Origin: Hydractinia symbiolongicarpus
Taxonomy: Eukaryota > Cnidaria > Hydrozoa > Anthoathecata > Hydractiniidae
Assembly (NCBI RefSeq): GCF_029227915.1
Contig: NC_079883.1
Location: 24,118,001 to 24,182,000, forward strand
Length of the DNA: 64,000 bases
Direction of reading: 5' to 3'
Shown here: positions 48,252-60,100 of the stretch, in pieces
How the letters are laid out: every line of letters starts with the position of its first letter
Numbering within the stretch: the stretch's first letter is position 1
Position numbers and translations under genes: made by a program
The notes under the pieces: generated by a model
Told to the model about the DNA's origin: nothing
Database searches by the model: none
The model's input: only the letters and a program-made list of their open reading frames with translations

Positions 48252-48778
48252 ACAGAGAGTTTATGTCAACATTATGTAATTTTTTATCGGCAAAATTTTA
48301 GTGAAGGTGATAGGCCTTGCGTATGCGTCTTATTATTATAAAAAACTTTCAAAATAAACTTTGTTTTGTTCACGATTTTCATTGCACTATTATCACTGCC
48401 TCTTATTTATAGAAGAAACTAAAGTTTATTTTGCTAGAATTAAATAATAAGTTAACTGTGTCAACAACAAAGGATGGTGTTACAACAAGTATATTTTTAT
48501 ATGTATTTTTTGCATCACGAACGCTGGCGAAAGAAAACAAAATAATAATTTCTGTCACTAAAAAAAATGTTTGGGTAATTTTAAATTGTTTTGAATTATT
48601 AAAATAACTAGCTGTCAAGGTGAAAGGTATGGATACTTGCGTGCTCAAAAAATGTTTTAAAAAGTTATGCAGCAAGAATTATTCTTGTGCTTTTTTGAAA
48701 GTTATACAGAAAGAATATTTCTTGTGTTTTTTTTAAATTATACCGCAAGAATTATTCTTGTGCTGGTTTGAAAGTTAT

Positions 48779-48779
48779 A

Positions 48780-48859
<80 letters not shown>
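48779..48859. repeat. (ATA)n tract
   Basis: About 27 uninterrupted trinucleotide units. It sits where the 3' end of the minus-strand LINE fragment would be, so it may be its tail. Confidence 0.95.
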
Positions 48860-48862
<3 letters not shown>

Positions 48863-49056
48863 TTTAAAGTGGCTAGCCCAGAAAACCTATAGTTAGTGGA
48901 TTGTTTCCACTGGGGGCCACTAGAACAAAAAAGAATCAAAAAATGATAAACCTTAGACTGCCTCAGCTCAATCAAACATAGTAACATTTATAATCTGTGA
49001 AAATTGAAAAGAAAAAGAATAAAAACAAAAATTAAAAAGTTAAAAAGTGATCTCCA

Positions 49057-49660
49057 TTAGAATTTGCCAAATACATTAGAGGTGGAAGTTCTAACCGTAA
49101 GCAGAATTCCATTACAGGTCACTTGGTCTGGAAGATTATTCCACACTATTGAAGCTCTAAATAGGAAGGCTTTTTTGCCAAATTCCGTGTTGACCAAGGG
49201 AAATGTGAACCTGTTTTTTGAAGCTTCTCTTGTTTGATGATTATGACAGTTTTTTGCCAAAAGGAATTTTTAGCGCATGTAATCCGGAGCAATATGATTC
49301 ATGGCTTTAAAAAATAGTATTGTATCGTTTTTGATGAGTAAATTATTCAGTGAATATTCCCTCTCTTTCCCAAGAAAAGGTTTTAATCGTTTTTCTAGTT
49401 TTCCCAATCTACCTTGGGTGGCACAAGCCCATGCCGAGAAACAGTAGTTGAAATATGGCATGACAAGTGCATTAATTAAAAGGTTTTTGTGTGAGGTGTT
49501 AAACAGGATGCAATGGTTCTAATTTTAGAATATTTAATTAGTATTTTTCTATTTATGTCATTATTGTGCTCTTCCCATTGCATTATTTAATCAAATGTTA
49601 CCCCAAGATATTTAACTTTTTCGCTCCTCTCTTCATTGATTATTTCCTTGTAGAACAGCT
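49057..49660 (-). pseudogene. Non-LTR retrotransposon reverse transcriptase, 3' fragment
   Basis: Translated pieces on the minus strand match the C-terminal part of LINE reverse transcriptases. They are KVKYLGVTFD (near 49640), NALVMPYFNYCFSAWA (near 49470), GKLEKRLKPFL, then VNTEFGKKAFLFRASIVWNN with LPDQV (near 49160). Frames change and stops interrupt, so it is dead. A 3' UTR-like stretch and the (ATA)n tract follow at lower coordinates. Confidence 0.82.
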
Positions 49661-50415
49661 AATAATGAAAACAGATGTAAAACCTCACAGTTAGAGAGGA
49701 GTTAACCTTACTTACAGAACTCCGAAAAAAGATGGCACGACTAGACAGTTAATAGTCTAATTTGCAGTTGTCCTTGACTGTTAAAGGTTTCTTTTATTAC
49801 TGGAGGGGAACTCATACAAGGGATCTTTTGGTGCTTTTTGCATTTACAATAAAGGTTTTTGATTCAAAATGCTTTTTGTTTAAGCTAGTGAAAACAGATA
49901 CACATTGCTAGAAAAATTATTATTTTCTTATCAACTGTTATAAATTAATTTACAAAACAGGGAAAGTCTGATTAGATGCAAGACACAAATTTATTTTCAA
50001 GAAAATAATGATAACTAGAAATAGCTATAAATTTTGGCAATCAAATAATTAGTTTTTCTTTTTCAATGTAACATATTCGGGATGAATACTGTGAAGAATG
50101 ACATGAGGTTAACAATTTTTGTGTACTATACAGCTCCATACTTCTTTTTTGCAACCATAAAGTCTGAAGACTGCAGTTTGTTTTGATCTTCTTTATTTTC
50201 TTAACTTGAAAATTTTTTTTAATGATGTTTTTTATTACAATTACAGAAATAATAATAACAAAAAAAACAGTAACAATGCAATCATTGGGACAGCAGGTAT
50301 CCACTCTGTTATATATGTTCGAAACATGCTTAAAAAACATAGCATATACATATATATATTTTTTAAAAATATTATATTGTTTATTTAGCGATTTGGTGTC
50401 AACACAGCGCAACAT

Positions 50416-53400
50416 ATGCCTCAGCCTGCTCAACTATCATCAAATGACAGAGAAAGAGTGTATCAATGGATTTTGGAACTAGCAAGTCCAGAAACGAGAG
50501 AACATGCATTATTAGAATTAAGGTATTTATTAATAAGTACGACAGCAAATTGATTAATTTTTTATTTACTTTATCTTCATACTATTTTACTCTCTAGCAA
50601 AAAAAGAGAAGTGGTTTCTGATTTAGCTCCAATGCTGTGGCATTCATTTGGTAAGGTATAATATTATTTAAAAAGAACTATTAAAATATCAATCTTATAT
50701 TTTCTAGCTATTTTCTGCAGAATTACACTGTCTTCTGTTTTTCTTAAAGGTATAGCCGTAGAAAAAAATGTTGCTAATTATATGCTTGGGTAGGAGAGCT
50801 CAAATATTGCAGGACATCATGAGTTTTTTTGTTCTTATTATTTCAGGTACAATTGCAGCATTGTTGCAAGAGATTGTTAACATATATCCAATGGTTAATC
50901 CACCAAACTTAACAGTATGTTGTTTGAATTGTGTCGTGATATCAATGTTTTGCTTTTAATAAAACATTCCAAGTCACTTGTACTACTGTATCCCAGTTGC
51001 AATTCTTAAAATTATATTTTCCTCTCCTTAACACTCAACTCTCTTAAATCTGCCTGTAAATTCTCAGCATCTAAAACAATTTCCTATGTACCCAAATGTT
51101 ATTTCAAAAAATATTGTTTTAAATTTAATTGTTTTTTAGGCACATCAATCAAACAGAGTGTGCAACGCGCTTGCTTTGCTTCAGTGTGTTGCTTCTCATC
51201 AAGAGACACGGTCACCGTTTTTGCAAGGTAATTCTCAATGTTGCTAAATTGGACATAAATATAGCCATAAATATAGCCATAAATATAGCCACATGATGCC
51301 TTCCCAATTGCTCCCTTTAAGAAATTATCAAAATTTTCTTTAAAATCAGAAATAGCCTGAAAATAAATTTGAAAACTACTTTAGAACTGGATTAGGGCTA
51401 AAACAGATGAGGCAATCAAAAGCTACGGACAACATAAAAACGTACACACTAAAGGAACCTGAGTTATAAAATGATGTTGGACTGATATAAATTTAAAAAG
51501 TTGGTAAAAGGTCTTCAAGATATTCACGTATTTACTCCAGAATTTCAGATTTAATTATGCTGCATAAATTATGATGTCAAATTTAAGTAATAGCAAATTT
51601 TGACATTTTCTGCATCAGACATGCAGATCCCAAGTTATGGGGTCGTCAGCAAAACATTAGAGGCCCGGGACGATCAAACAAGCGTCATTTTGGAAAAAAA
51701 AATTATGTTAATCAATTTACTTTTATAATATCTATACATTGATAAAGCTTGAATGCACATCCCTTAACAGGTCTGAATTTCTTATTACGTTTGTTATGAT
51801 GCACAAAATTTTGAGGGAATTGAGGAAATTTTTTCCAAAGATCATGAAAATAAGATATTCCCTCCTAGGGGTTAACAATCATACAAAACCTTGTATTGCT
51901 AAAAGTGAAGGCATAATTATAAGGATAGAAGGATAGTTGATACTGTTATCAGGTGTTTGTTATCTGCTGCTAAGAAAAGGCGTTTTTATTTTAGCACAAA
52001 TCCCTTTGTTTTTGTACCCATTTCTTCACACAACCAGCAAAACAAGACCTTTTGAATATTTGAGACTGACTAGCCTTGGGGTTGTTGGTGCTCTAGTAAA
52101 GGTGAGTAAAATATTAGAAATACTTATATCAAGCTTTCTCCATTCTATTGGTCATTGTTTATTTTCACACACGTGATTATGCTTACCCTCAATTTCCTGC
52201 TTCTTTAGAAACAATTTTTACTACCCTTTTTTGACGATATTTCGAAAGGAGAAAAACTCTTAAAAAGTTTCTGACACAGATATGATGAAGTTTTTGTTGT
52301 GATGGCCTCTAAAACTCTATGTCATGCATCTATTTTTAGACCGATGATCAAGAGGTTATCACCTTTTTATTGTCAACGGAAATTATCCCTCTGTGCCTAC
52401 GAATCATGGAGTCAGGAAGTGAACTTTCGAAAACCGTAAGTTTCGTGTGACACATTGTGTGACGCACATCAATAGCCTTTAACGTAAGGTTTCTGTTAGA
52501 AATTTATTTAAAGGGCGAGGAAAGAAAAAAAAAAAATTAGTCGAAGCTCACTACGTATCTGTTATTCAGAATACACCATGCCTTCATCTCTGGTATGTAA
52601 TATGCTACCATTCTTTCTTTAATTTACTATGGAAGGGTAAGCTTTTTTTACCAAAAAAAACATATGTTACCATTCTTTCTTTAAATTTCTATGGAAGGGT
52701 AAGCTTTTTTCACCAAAAAAATATGTTACCAAAGGAGTAAGTGTGATATTTTCGATCGACTGTTATTTTACTGCACCATAAATTCTCTCAAGCTAAAGTT
52801 TTTCATGTTTGTATGTGTGTAATGGAAGAATAATGAAATAATCGGACAATGAAGGATGTATGTTCTGTTAACATAACTTTAGGAATTGTCAGGAAGGTTG
52901 TGTTTGTAATTTCAACACCAGTTTAGAATTAACTTTTATTACAGCACACAGTCTTGATCAAGAGACAATCTTTCTCGAAAGATTATACCCTAATTGTGAG
53001 ATAATGCTGCATTCTTACGCAGAAATTTGTCTCCCTATTGCAATATAAACAAATTCGAGTGTCCAGGGGATAGGGTATTAATCATCGGGTTGCGGGTTTG
53101 TATTATGGTCTAGTGACAGAAAACAATTCTACGCTAATTCATCAGGCAGTGTTGGCCATCTCGTAACCCTTTCTGTATTGACGATTTACGATAAAAATAT
53201 TTGTCTCATAAGCTGGATATTGTCTCCTTATTTGTGTTGTCAGGGTGATCACTCGTGCTGTAGTAGCTTCGCTTATTCGTAAGATTTATTTATTGCGAAC
53301 TTGATATCAAACGAACATTTAGCGACGATATTTTTATGCTAATGAATGTTGTTTTAAAAAGAATAAAGAAATTAAATTTTATATGTCAAAAACATTGTGT

Positions 53401-55308
53401 TTATAGTATAAAGTTGCGGAAATAGTGCCTGTAGGTAAACGAGTTATTGCGTTTCTTTTCGTCCAGCAACCCGTTTGTTCAAAAAAACAAATTATCAACG
53501 TTTGGAAATTGTAAAAATTAGCGCGCCTTAACGTTATGCAATTAAGGTAAAAGTATTTTAACTCAAAATGAAATGAAACAGAACGGGAGAAAAGCGATAG
53601 GTGTAGACTGCCAAAACAACGAGAATGATGTTGTTTTAAAAAGAATAAAGAAATTAAATTTTATATGTCAAAAACATTGTGGTGCTTTATCTCAAATTTA
53701 TAAACAAACCAACAATAACATTAAAACATTTACAATATATTTCGATATTATTTCGAATTAAATTTTGTTCTTTAATCCAGCATTGCATAATCTTAAGATA
53801 GGTGTTTTTCATTACAATACAAAAAAAAAATCAGTGGGAATACCTTAAGTAGATTAATTTTCGCAAGATTAATTTTCGCGAATTTTGGCCAAATTCGCTA
53901 AAATAAGTACTCGCGAAAAGTTTGAAAACAACATTAGTTGATGATGATGTTGTTGATGTTAGAAGAGGGTAGTGATGCATGTACCATTGATTCTTCTAAG
54001 ATTCTTTAGGTGGCTAAATATATACCAAGTGAACTTGTAATAGATAGTGAAGATGACGATGAAAAGTGGATAGATAAACAAGTTCATCGAAATTTATTTG
54101 ATTCCCCTTTTTTCTATGATGAAGTAGATCCGTGATGACATACAGATCTTTGTAACTTTACTATTACAGCGAATGCTTAGTTTCTTTTCGCGAGGAATAA
54201 TTTTCGCGGATAATATATGTCGAGATATTTCGCGAATATTTTGTCGCAAATGAATAATTTTAAAGTTTCGCGAAGAATTTTAATTTATTTCAGACGTATA
54301 TTTATCTAAAATATTTGCAAAGTTAATCCTTGCATTTCTAAGCATATCTATATTTTGCAAAGTCATTTCTAGACAATTCGCAAATATTTATTTTCGCGAA
54401 TTGATTTCGATTATTTTAATCCATATAATATTTGCGAATATGGATAAAATTCGCTAAATTTGAGAAAATTAGTCTCCGCAAGTTAATCAAGATAAAAAAA
54501 AAAACTATATGCTAAATACTAAGAGCTGAATGCGTTGATTTCTATGACCTCATCGTAATTGGACGTGTTAGGTTGCTATAACGGTTTCATGGGTTATTTT
54601 GTTAAACAAAACGACGTATGTTATATATGTTGTTCTATTTACAGGTTGCCACGTTTATATTACAGAAGATTCTACTGGATGATACTGGCTTGTCTTATAT
54701 TTGTCAAACTTATGAAAGATTCTCTCATGTAGCTATGATATTGGTGAGGTTGACTTGTTTATGAAAAATTCTTTTGTCATTTGTGTATGTTTTTAACCTG
54801 GAAGTTCTTTGATAACACATTTTGTTATCATTTACTGTAGGGAAAAATGGTACTCGCACTTTCAAAAGAACCTTCGCCTCGATTACTCAAACATGTTGTT
54901 CGATGTTACCTACGTTTGTCCGATAACCCAAGGTATCTATTTTTATTTTACTAGTTGGTGCGGGTAAAAAAACATGGGAATTCGCCCCCGTCTAAGAGAC
55001 AGTCTTATTACTTAAATGAGCATTTTAACTGCCACTGTTGTACGAAGTTCTTTGTAATTTTTTACACCATACGAATAGATTTAAATTGTGGGATGTTATA
55101 AACTTACTGATTTATAAATAAATGTTTTCTTAGGGCTCGTGAAGCGCTACGACAATGTCTTCCGGAATATTTAAAGGACAACACGTTCGCCAATTGCTTA
55201 AAAGATGATACCTCCACGAAACGCTGGCTAGCACAGCTTATGAAAAATTTACAGGATGTACCAACACCGTCTATGGCTGATCCTAGAGGTATCCCGTTGC
55301 CTCCGTAA
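50416..55308 (+). CDS. CNOT9: CCR4-NOT complex subunit 9 (CNOT9/RQCD1)
   Basis: Nine exons: 50416-50522, 50598-50650, 50847-50914, 51140-51227, 51995-52101, 52340-52435, 54645-54743, 54841-54932 and 55134-55308. Together they encode 294 residues, close to the 299 of human CNOT9, and conservation is very high. Landmarks include [20 protein letters not shown], the armadillo helices with [100 protein letters not shown] and the end DPRGIPLPP. In the family it binds NOT1, TTP- or GW182-type partners and helps recruit deadenylation machinery to mRNA. The ATG follows an acceptor AG (50387-50388) by 27 nt, in frame with upstream codons of the same exon, so a coding exon further upstream cannot be excluded. 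Confidence 0.96.
51550..51780. repeat. Dispersed repeat shared with 63300-63460
   Basis: Shared blocks include TTGAATGCACATCCC, GTTAATCAATT, ATTGATAAA and AACAGGTCT. AGAAAATGTC.AAATTTGCTA appears in opposite relative orientation. Both copies are intronic or flanking. Confidence 0.65.
52436..54644. other. Largest CNOT9 intron, with two internal duplications
   Basis: A segment ACCATTCTTTCTTTAA... GGAAGGGTAAGCTTTTTT is doubled at about 52608-52653 and 52668-52712. A second segment of about 52 bp (GTTGTTTTAAAAAGAATAAA through CAAAAACATTGTG) occurs at 53348-53399 and 53630-53681. From 53850 to 54480 it is rich in TTTTCGCGAA words. No exon is supported. Confidence 0.75.
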
Positions 55309-56159
55309 TTGTGGCGAATAATGAGAACCGATAAAATCTAAAGTAGTAAAGATGACAGAGTCCAGTTCCTGATGAATTATCGAGAAAATTTTGTCTTTTT
55401 TAACCAGACGTTTAAAATATTTTATGAATGAATTAGTTGAAATAAATTTATTAACGTTTTTATAGAACAAGTTTTTAGTGTTAATTTTAACGGTAGTGCT
55501 CAGGGTTGCGGTCTGATAACGTGAACTTTTATACCCTCCATACACTAGCTTTAATACCAAATTTGTATCCACAGTACCATGTTTTACGTTGTTTAAGCAA
55601 AAGTTGTGTTTATACATTCTCTTTGTCAGACTCAAAGGAGTCCCTTCGATATGCTTTTCTTGAGTATTTAATCTTATTGCATTTTGTCTTCAAGAAAATA
55701 ACAACATTGATGCAATTTAAAAGTTAGTATCCCTTCGTGATTTTAAACTTGGATTTGTCAGGTCAACAAAGCTGTCTAAACAGTTGCAAACCTTGTATTT
55801 TATGTTATTTTAACAAATGAGACAATTTTCTCGTTGCGTTATTTATGACAATATTGTGTTTTTATATCGTTTGAAGACAACCTTGTTTGTTTTTACAATA
55901 TGTAAACATCTTACTTTCTTCATAAATTCCGTATTCGTACTAAATTCATCGTACTAAATTCTCCGAAAAATAACGAGTCAACGTTTTAGCAGCGTTGTCC
56001 TTAGGGCTCTGCTACGTTTATCATATTGTTACGGATGTCGGTGTTTAAAAGCGGTTGAAGCCGTCTAGCAATTAGAAAAAATTGTTGAAAAAAAGTATTT
56101 TTCACCGATAAAGCTTTGCGTGTAGTTGGCGCACTGACTAACGTTCGAATTAGTTTAAA
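55309..56159. other. Spacer 3' of CNOT9
   Basis: AATAAA occurs near 55441 and may end the CNOT9 transcript. No other feature is supported. Confidence 0.5.
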
Positions 56160-57157
56160 TTAGTCTAAAAAGTCTGAAAAACTTTTTTTACGTGCGTGGC
56201 CATACATCATCCAGATACAAATGAGCAACACAATACCAATCAATGCTCCAACCAGGATTGTTTTCAGATTTACTGGTTGTCTTAAAAATCCTCTTGATTG
56301 CCTCTGCAAATAAATTGTTGATGATAATCAACAACAGCCATAGCAAATATGTAACTAAAATGGAAATTTCCTGACCCGAGAAACTCCATAAGATTGGTAG
56401 TTTGATTTTTCGAGAGGTATTCTAAAGTCTCACAGAAAAGTTTCTGCAACCAAACTGGACTATTTTCTAGTCCCAGGAAAACATTTCGGCTTAAATTTGG
56501 ACCTGTTTTTCTTTATTTTTTGCCTGGCTTTCAAGATATTTTGCTATAGTGCCAAGATTGTTTCGCACGCAGACACAAGAAACCTAGCCATAATTAATGC
56601 AAATATTAATCAGGACCAAATAGACATTGCTAAACATTAAGTCCCCCTTACAAACAACAATATACTACGAGACCATGTATCATAACTGGATGCAGATGTT
56701 TTTGGAAATTGTCACATTTTCAAAGTTTTCTCTAGAGAATAATTCTGGCACCACATCAAGTGAACAGTTTATAACAAAGTCTGTTTAGGGGAAACTCAGA
56801 ATAAGAACAACAGTCATTTTGCAGTACATGACGCAATTTATTTGACCAAATAACTGTAAACTTGCAAAAGTGCGACGGTAAATATTTTCAGCGCAACTAA
56901 CAAACAGCAGCTAAAAATTGATTTCGTGTGTAGCACGACATCCCAACACGTGATAAAAACTTCTGAGCTTTATGTGAAATTTTGTTAAAAATTGTTTCGT
57001 AAAATTATATAATTTACAACACTTGATGTCCTTTACTTTACTGTATTCAATGGTTCATATAGAACAAGTTTACGCGAATCAGAGCCAGACAGATGATGCA
57101 GTGAGTTGAAGACATCCAGCTTACATGACAACACGACAATTCGATCCTCGAGACGAT
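56160..57157 (-). CDS. Possible C-terminal exons of an unidentified membrane protein
   Basis: Two minus-strand exons splice in phase. Exon 57157-57042 (phase 1 in, phase 0 out) encodes a segment with LEDRIVVLSCKLDVFNSLHH and ends at ACA|GTAAAG. Exon 56303-56160 starts after TTTATTTGCAG and encodes a helix LKTILVGALIGIVLLICIWM, then YGHARKKSFSDFLD and a stop. The hydrophobic run flanked by Lys and HARKK looks like a genuine tail or transmembrane anchor. The first exon abuts the RBM25 stop codon by 1 nt, and no 5' exon is found. It could be a separate gene overlapping RBM25, an alternative RBM25 3' end, or chance. Confidence 0.35.
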
Positions 57158-57158
57158 C

Positions 57159-60100
57159 TTACTTCACCAGACCCAGATTTTTCGCTTCTGTTTCGTAGAT
57201 GAGCAGACGCCACATCTTAACCACAAACACTTCGGATTCTTCATCTAATACCTGAATAAACGAGATAAAAACATGCAAAATCGCATCCCCGATGTAGGCA
57301 ACAAAAATATTGTACAATGCAACTGCTATACAAAAAGTACGCAAAATTTTGCTTAGCCTTGGTTGATAAACCAAATTCTTCAACTTTAACAACAAACAAT
57401 CGAAGCAAGTCTGCGCATGCGGGAAAACACAAAGGCCAGCAAGAATTATTCGTTGAACACACAAAGTACTATATACAACAACAAAAAGCAAAGACACAAC
57501 AAAACATACAGTATACTCTGATAAACTATAGCGAAATATTTCATATCAATAAATCGCACCAGACTGTAGTACAGAAAATTACTATTACAAAACAGGGAGC
57601 GGGAGGGTGGGTGGTAGGGAGTAATGGTGTAAGGGATACAAACACGACCAAATTGTTGAATTCAGAGTACATACATTAATCACAATAAAAATGTCATATA
57701 ACAGTAAAGTTTGAAAGAGAGGACTTCTGAACAGAACATGTGCAAGGCCCGTCAAACCTTCTAATTTGTGCGTCACAAAAACATATCCAATTGTCTTCTC
57801 TGCAAAAACCAACAAAACTTTTGGGTATGCTATTTCCTACACGTAGAAATGACAACATTGCGTAGCACTCTCCTTTAGAACGTGTTACAGAATTATAAAA
57901 ACCTTTCTTTTCGTCTATAAAAAAACTCCGCGTAGAAGAGTGCGCATTGGCAATTCATACCTTAATTGCAGCACACGTGGGAAAAAAATATACATAAAAA
58001 AACTACCCCAAGAGAAAAAAAAATTACGAAAAAGCGAAAATTTTAAACTAGTTTTTGTTGAAGAAAAACGAATACGTGTTTATTCATACGTAACAGCGCC
58101 TTCACCAATTCCACCAGAACAACCAACCAACAATAACAAACACGCGAGCTAATACAACAAGTTTCCAGTCCCCTTCTATAAACCTATGACTAGAAAACAT
58201 TCTTTCATACACGAACAAAGGTTATAGTGCCAACGCCTGTTTCCATGCTACGCGTTCCCGAAACTACATAAAGAAAAACGTTCACTGTGACGTGCAGGAA
58301 ACTTGCGTTGACATGCGGCTGTATTGTACGCAGTAAAAAGAGGCTCACATACCATAGCGACATCTTCTAGAATGTTCTTCGCGTTGCTTTTACTTAACAC
58401 CTAAAAATAAAATTGAAGTAAATACTACTTCTAATGAAACTGAAAAAACACGTTAGTGAATAACACCATACAATTGTCTACTTTTTCCACGATAGGAATA
58501 AATTTCACACGCAAAAATAGAATATTAAAAGGCAGAATCCAAAATTTCAACCAATATGATTTCCAAATGTTGTACTAACGTTGTGCCCGTTTATTTAATT
58601 TCAAAAAGAAGAAAACAATGGAAGTAAACAATGAAAGTAAAACATTCGTGTAGAATGTGCGACACCATACCTTACTGCATATAAAATCCACCAATGTTTG
58701 TTCTTCCTCACCAATATATTCAAATATTTTCTTGTTCACCCAGGGTTTGATTCGCTTCTCGACAAGACTCTATACCCACAACAATAGTAAATATAACATG
58801 GGCAAGAAAATAGGAAAAAAAGAAATTGCGTAGAGATATTTACCGGATCCACAATATCCCAGCGAAGTGGATATAAAAATAACTCTTCTTTAACCGTGGG
58901 TATTTTATCGATGAGATTTTTAATTAGTTTCCGTTTATCTTCCACAGTGGGTTCTTTTTTATCCGTATCGTCATCTAATCGGGTTAATTTTTTCTTTGGT
59001 TCCTCTTGGCTATTTACCTCATCGTCATTCGCATTAAACACGGTTCCAAGTTTGTTTTTATTCGCCACACTGGTATTCATTTTCATTCCAAAGCCGAATT
59101 TTTTCGACGGCGCCTCTATAGATGGGTTCTCGTTGCTGTGCTCACGTTTCAAAATCGCAGGCTTCTGTTCCGGTATTGGCTGTTCGGGACTTGGTTCAGG
59201 GCTTGGACTTGACTGCGCTTGAGCCGGAGAAGACGCGTCGCTCTAAATAAAAAGAACATGGTCAAAAGACTTTGACATAGTTCTTGCTTTTTCCGTTTCA
59301 CATACACTGATTTGGTCGATGTAGTACTCCTAGCATTAAATATCTGCACATTTGTAAGTATATTATGCATACTGTGCAAAAATAGAGTCCCAACAACCAT
59401 CTTTATAACGTTTATTTTACTTCTTTAATTCTTATTTACCAGGGTTCCCACTCTGTTTTCAAAACAAAATTTAAGAAGAATTGAGGACTTTTGAGGAGAT
59501 ATTTGTGATTTTTGAGGAGTCTTTGTTAACAAAAATTGAGGAGATTTGAGGAGAAAAACTTGCACTTATAAAAATGAAGGAACACACAGACTGGTGTCTC
59601 AAGATGTTCTAACAAAAGATAACTAAGAAAATTTGCTTCAAACACAACAAAAAAAGCAATGTTTGCAGGCCAAACTTTGGTGGTTCAAAATAAATGATAA
59701 ATACTATCATACATAAAAAATAACCAAATGTCAATTTGTTTTTTAAGAAATTCGAGAAGAAAACTTAAATTCCAAAAAAGGTTGAGGACATTTGAGGATA
59801 ATTGAGGAGACCTTTTGAATTTGAGGAGTTAAGAAGGCGTGGGAACCCTGTTTAAGCATCTTTAAAGTTAGTCAACTTATTTAGTTAACATCTTTGAGTT
59901 AGTGAACGTCTTTTGAACGAGTGTGTTTTATCTAATTACAGTTTCAGAACATTCGCTATGCCAGTTTTAACAGGTGTATGCCTTTAATTACCGAGAAAAC
60001 GACTTTTCTGGAGATATATATTTTACCTGAACTGAAGAGAATGCAGGTCGAAGGTTAGGATTGGTGGCTTGCTCCTTTTCAGGAGACGGAGCTTCATTTT

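Larger units (their letters stand above)
44300..50388. other. Repeat-rich intergenic island
   Basis: No gene is supported between the PMF1-like gene and CNOT9. It holds dispersed-repeat debris (44660-44800), two copies of one inverted-repeat element, a trinucleotide tract and a LINE fragment. The stretches 46002-47640 and 49661-50388 have no structure I can name. Confidence 0.6.

Noticed and set aside
53573-53761. 62-residue frame in CNOT9 intron
   Set aside because: Its second half is the duplicated 52-bp segment; no similarity or splice context.
57042-57158. Stop-codon readthrough of RBM25
   Set aside because: About 39 in-frame codons follow the stop, but this is not improbable by chance and RBM25 ends here in its conserved GLVK.
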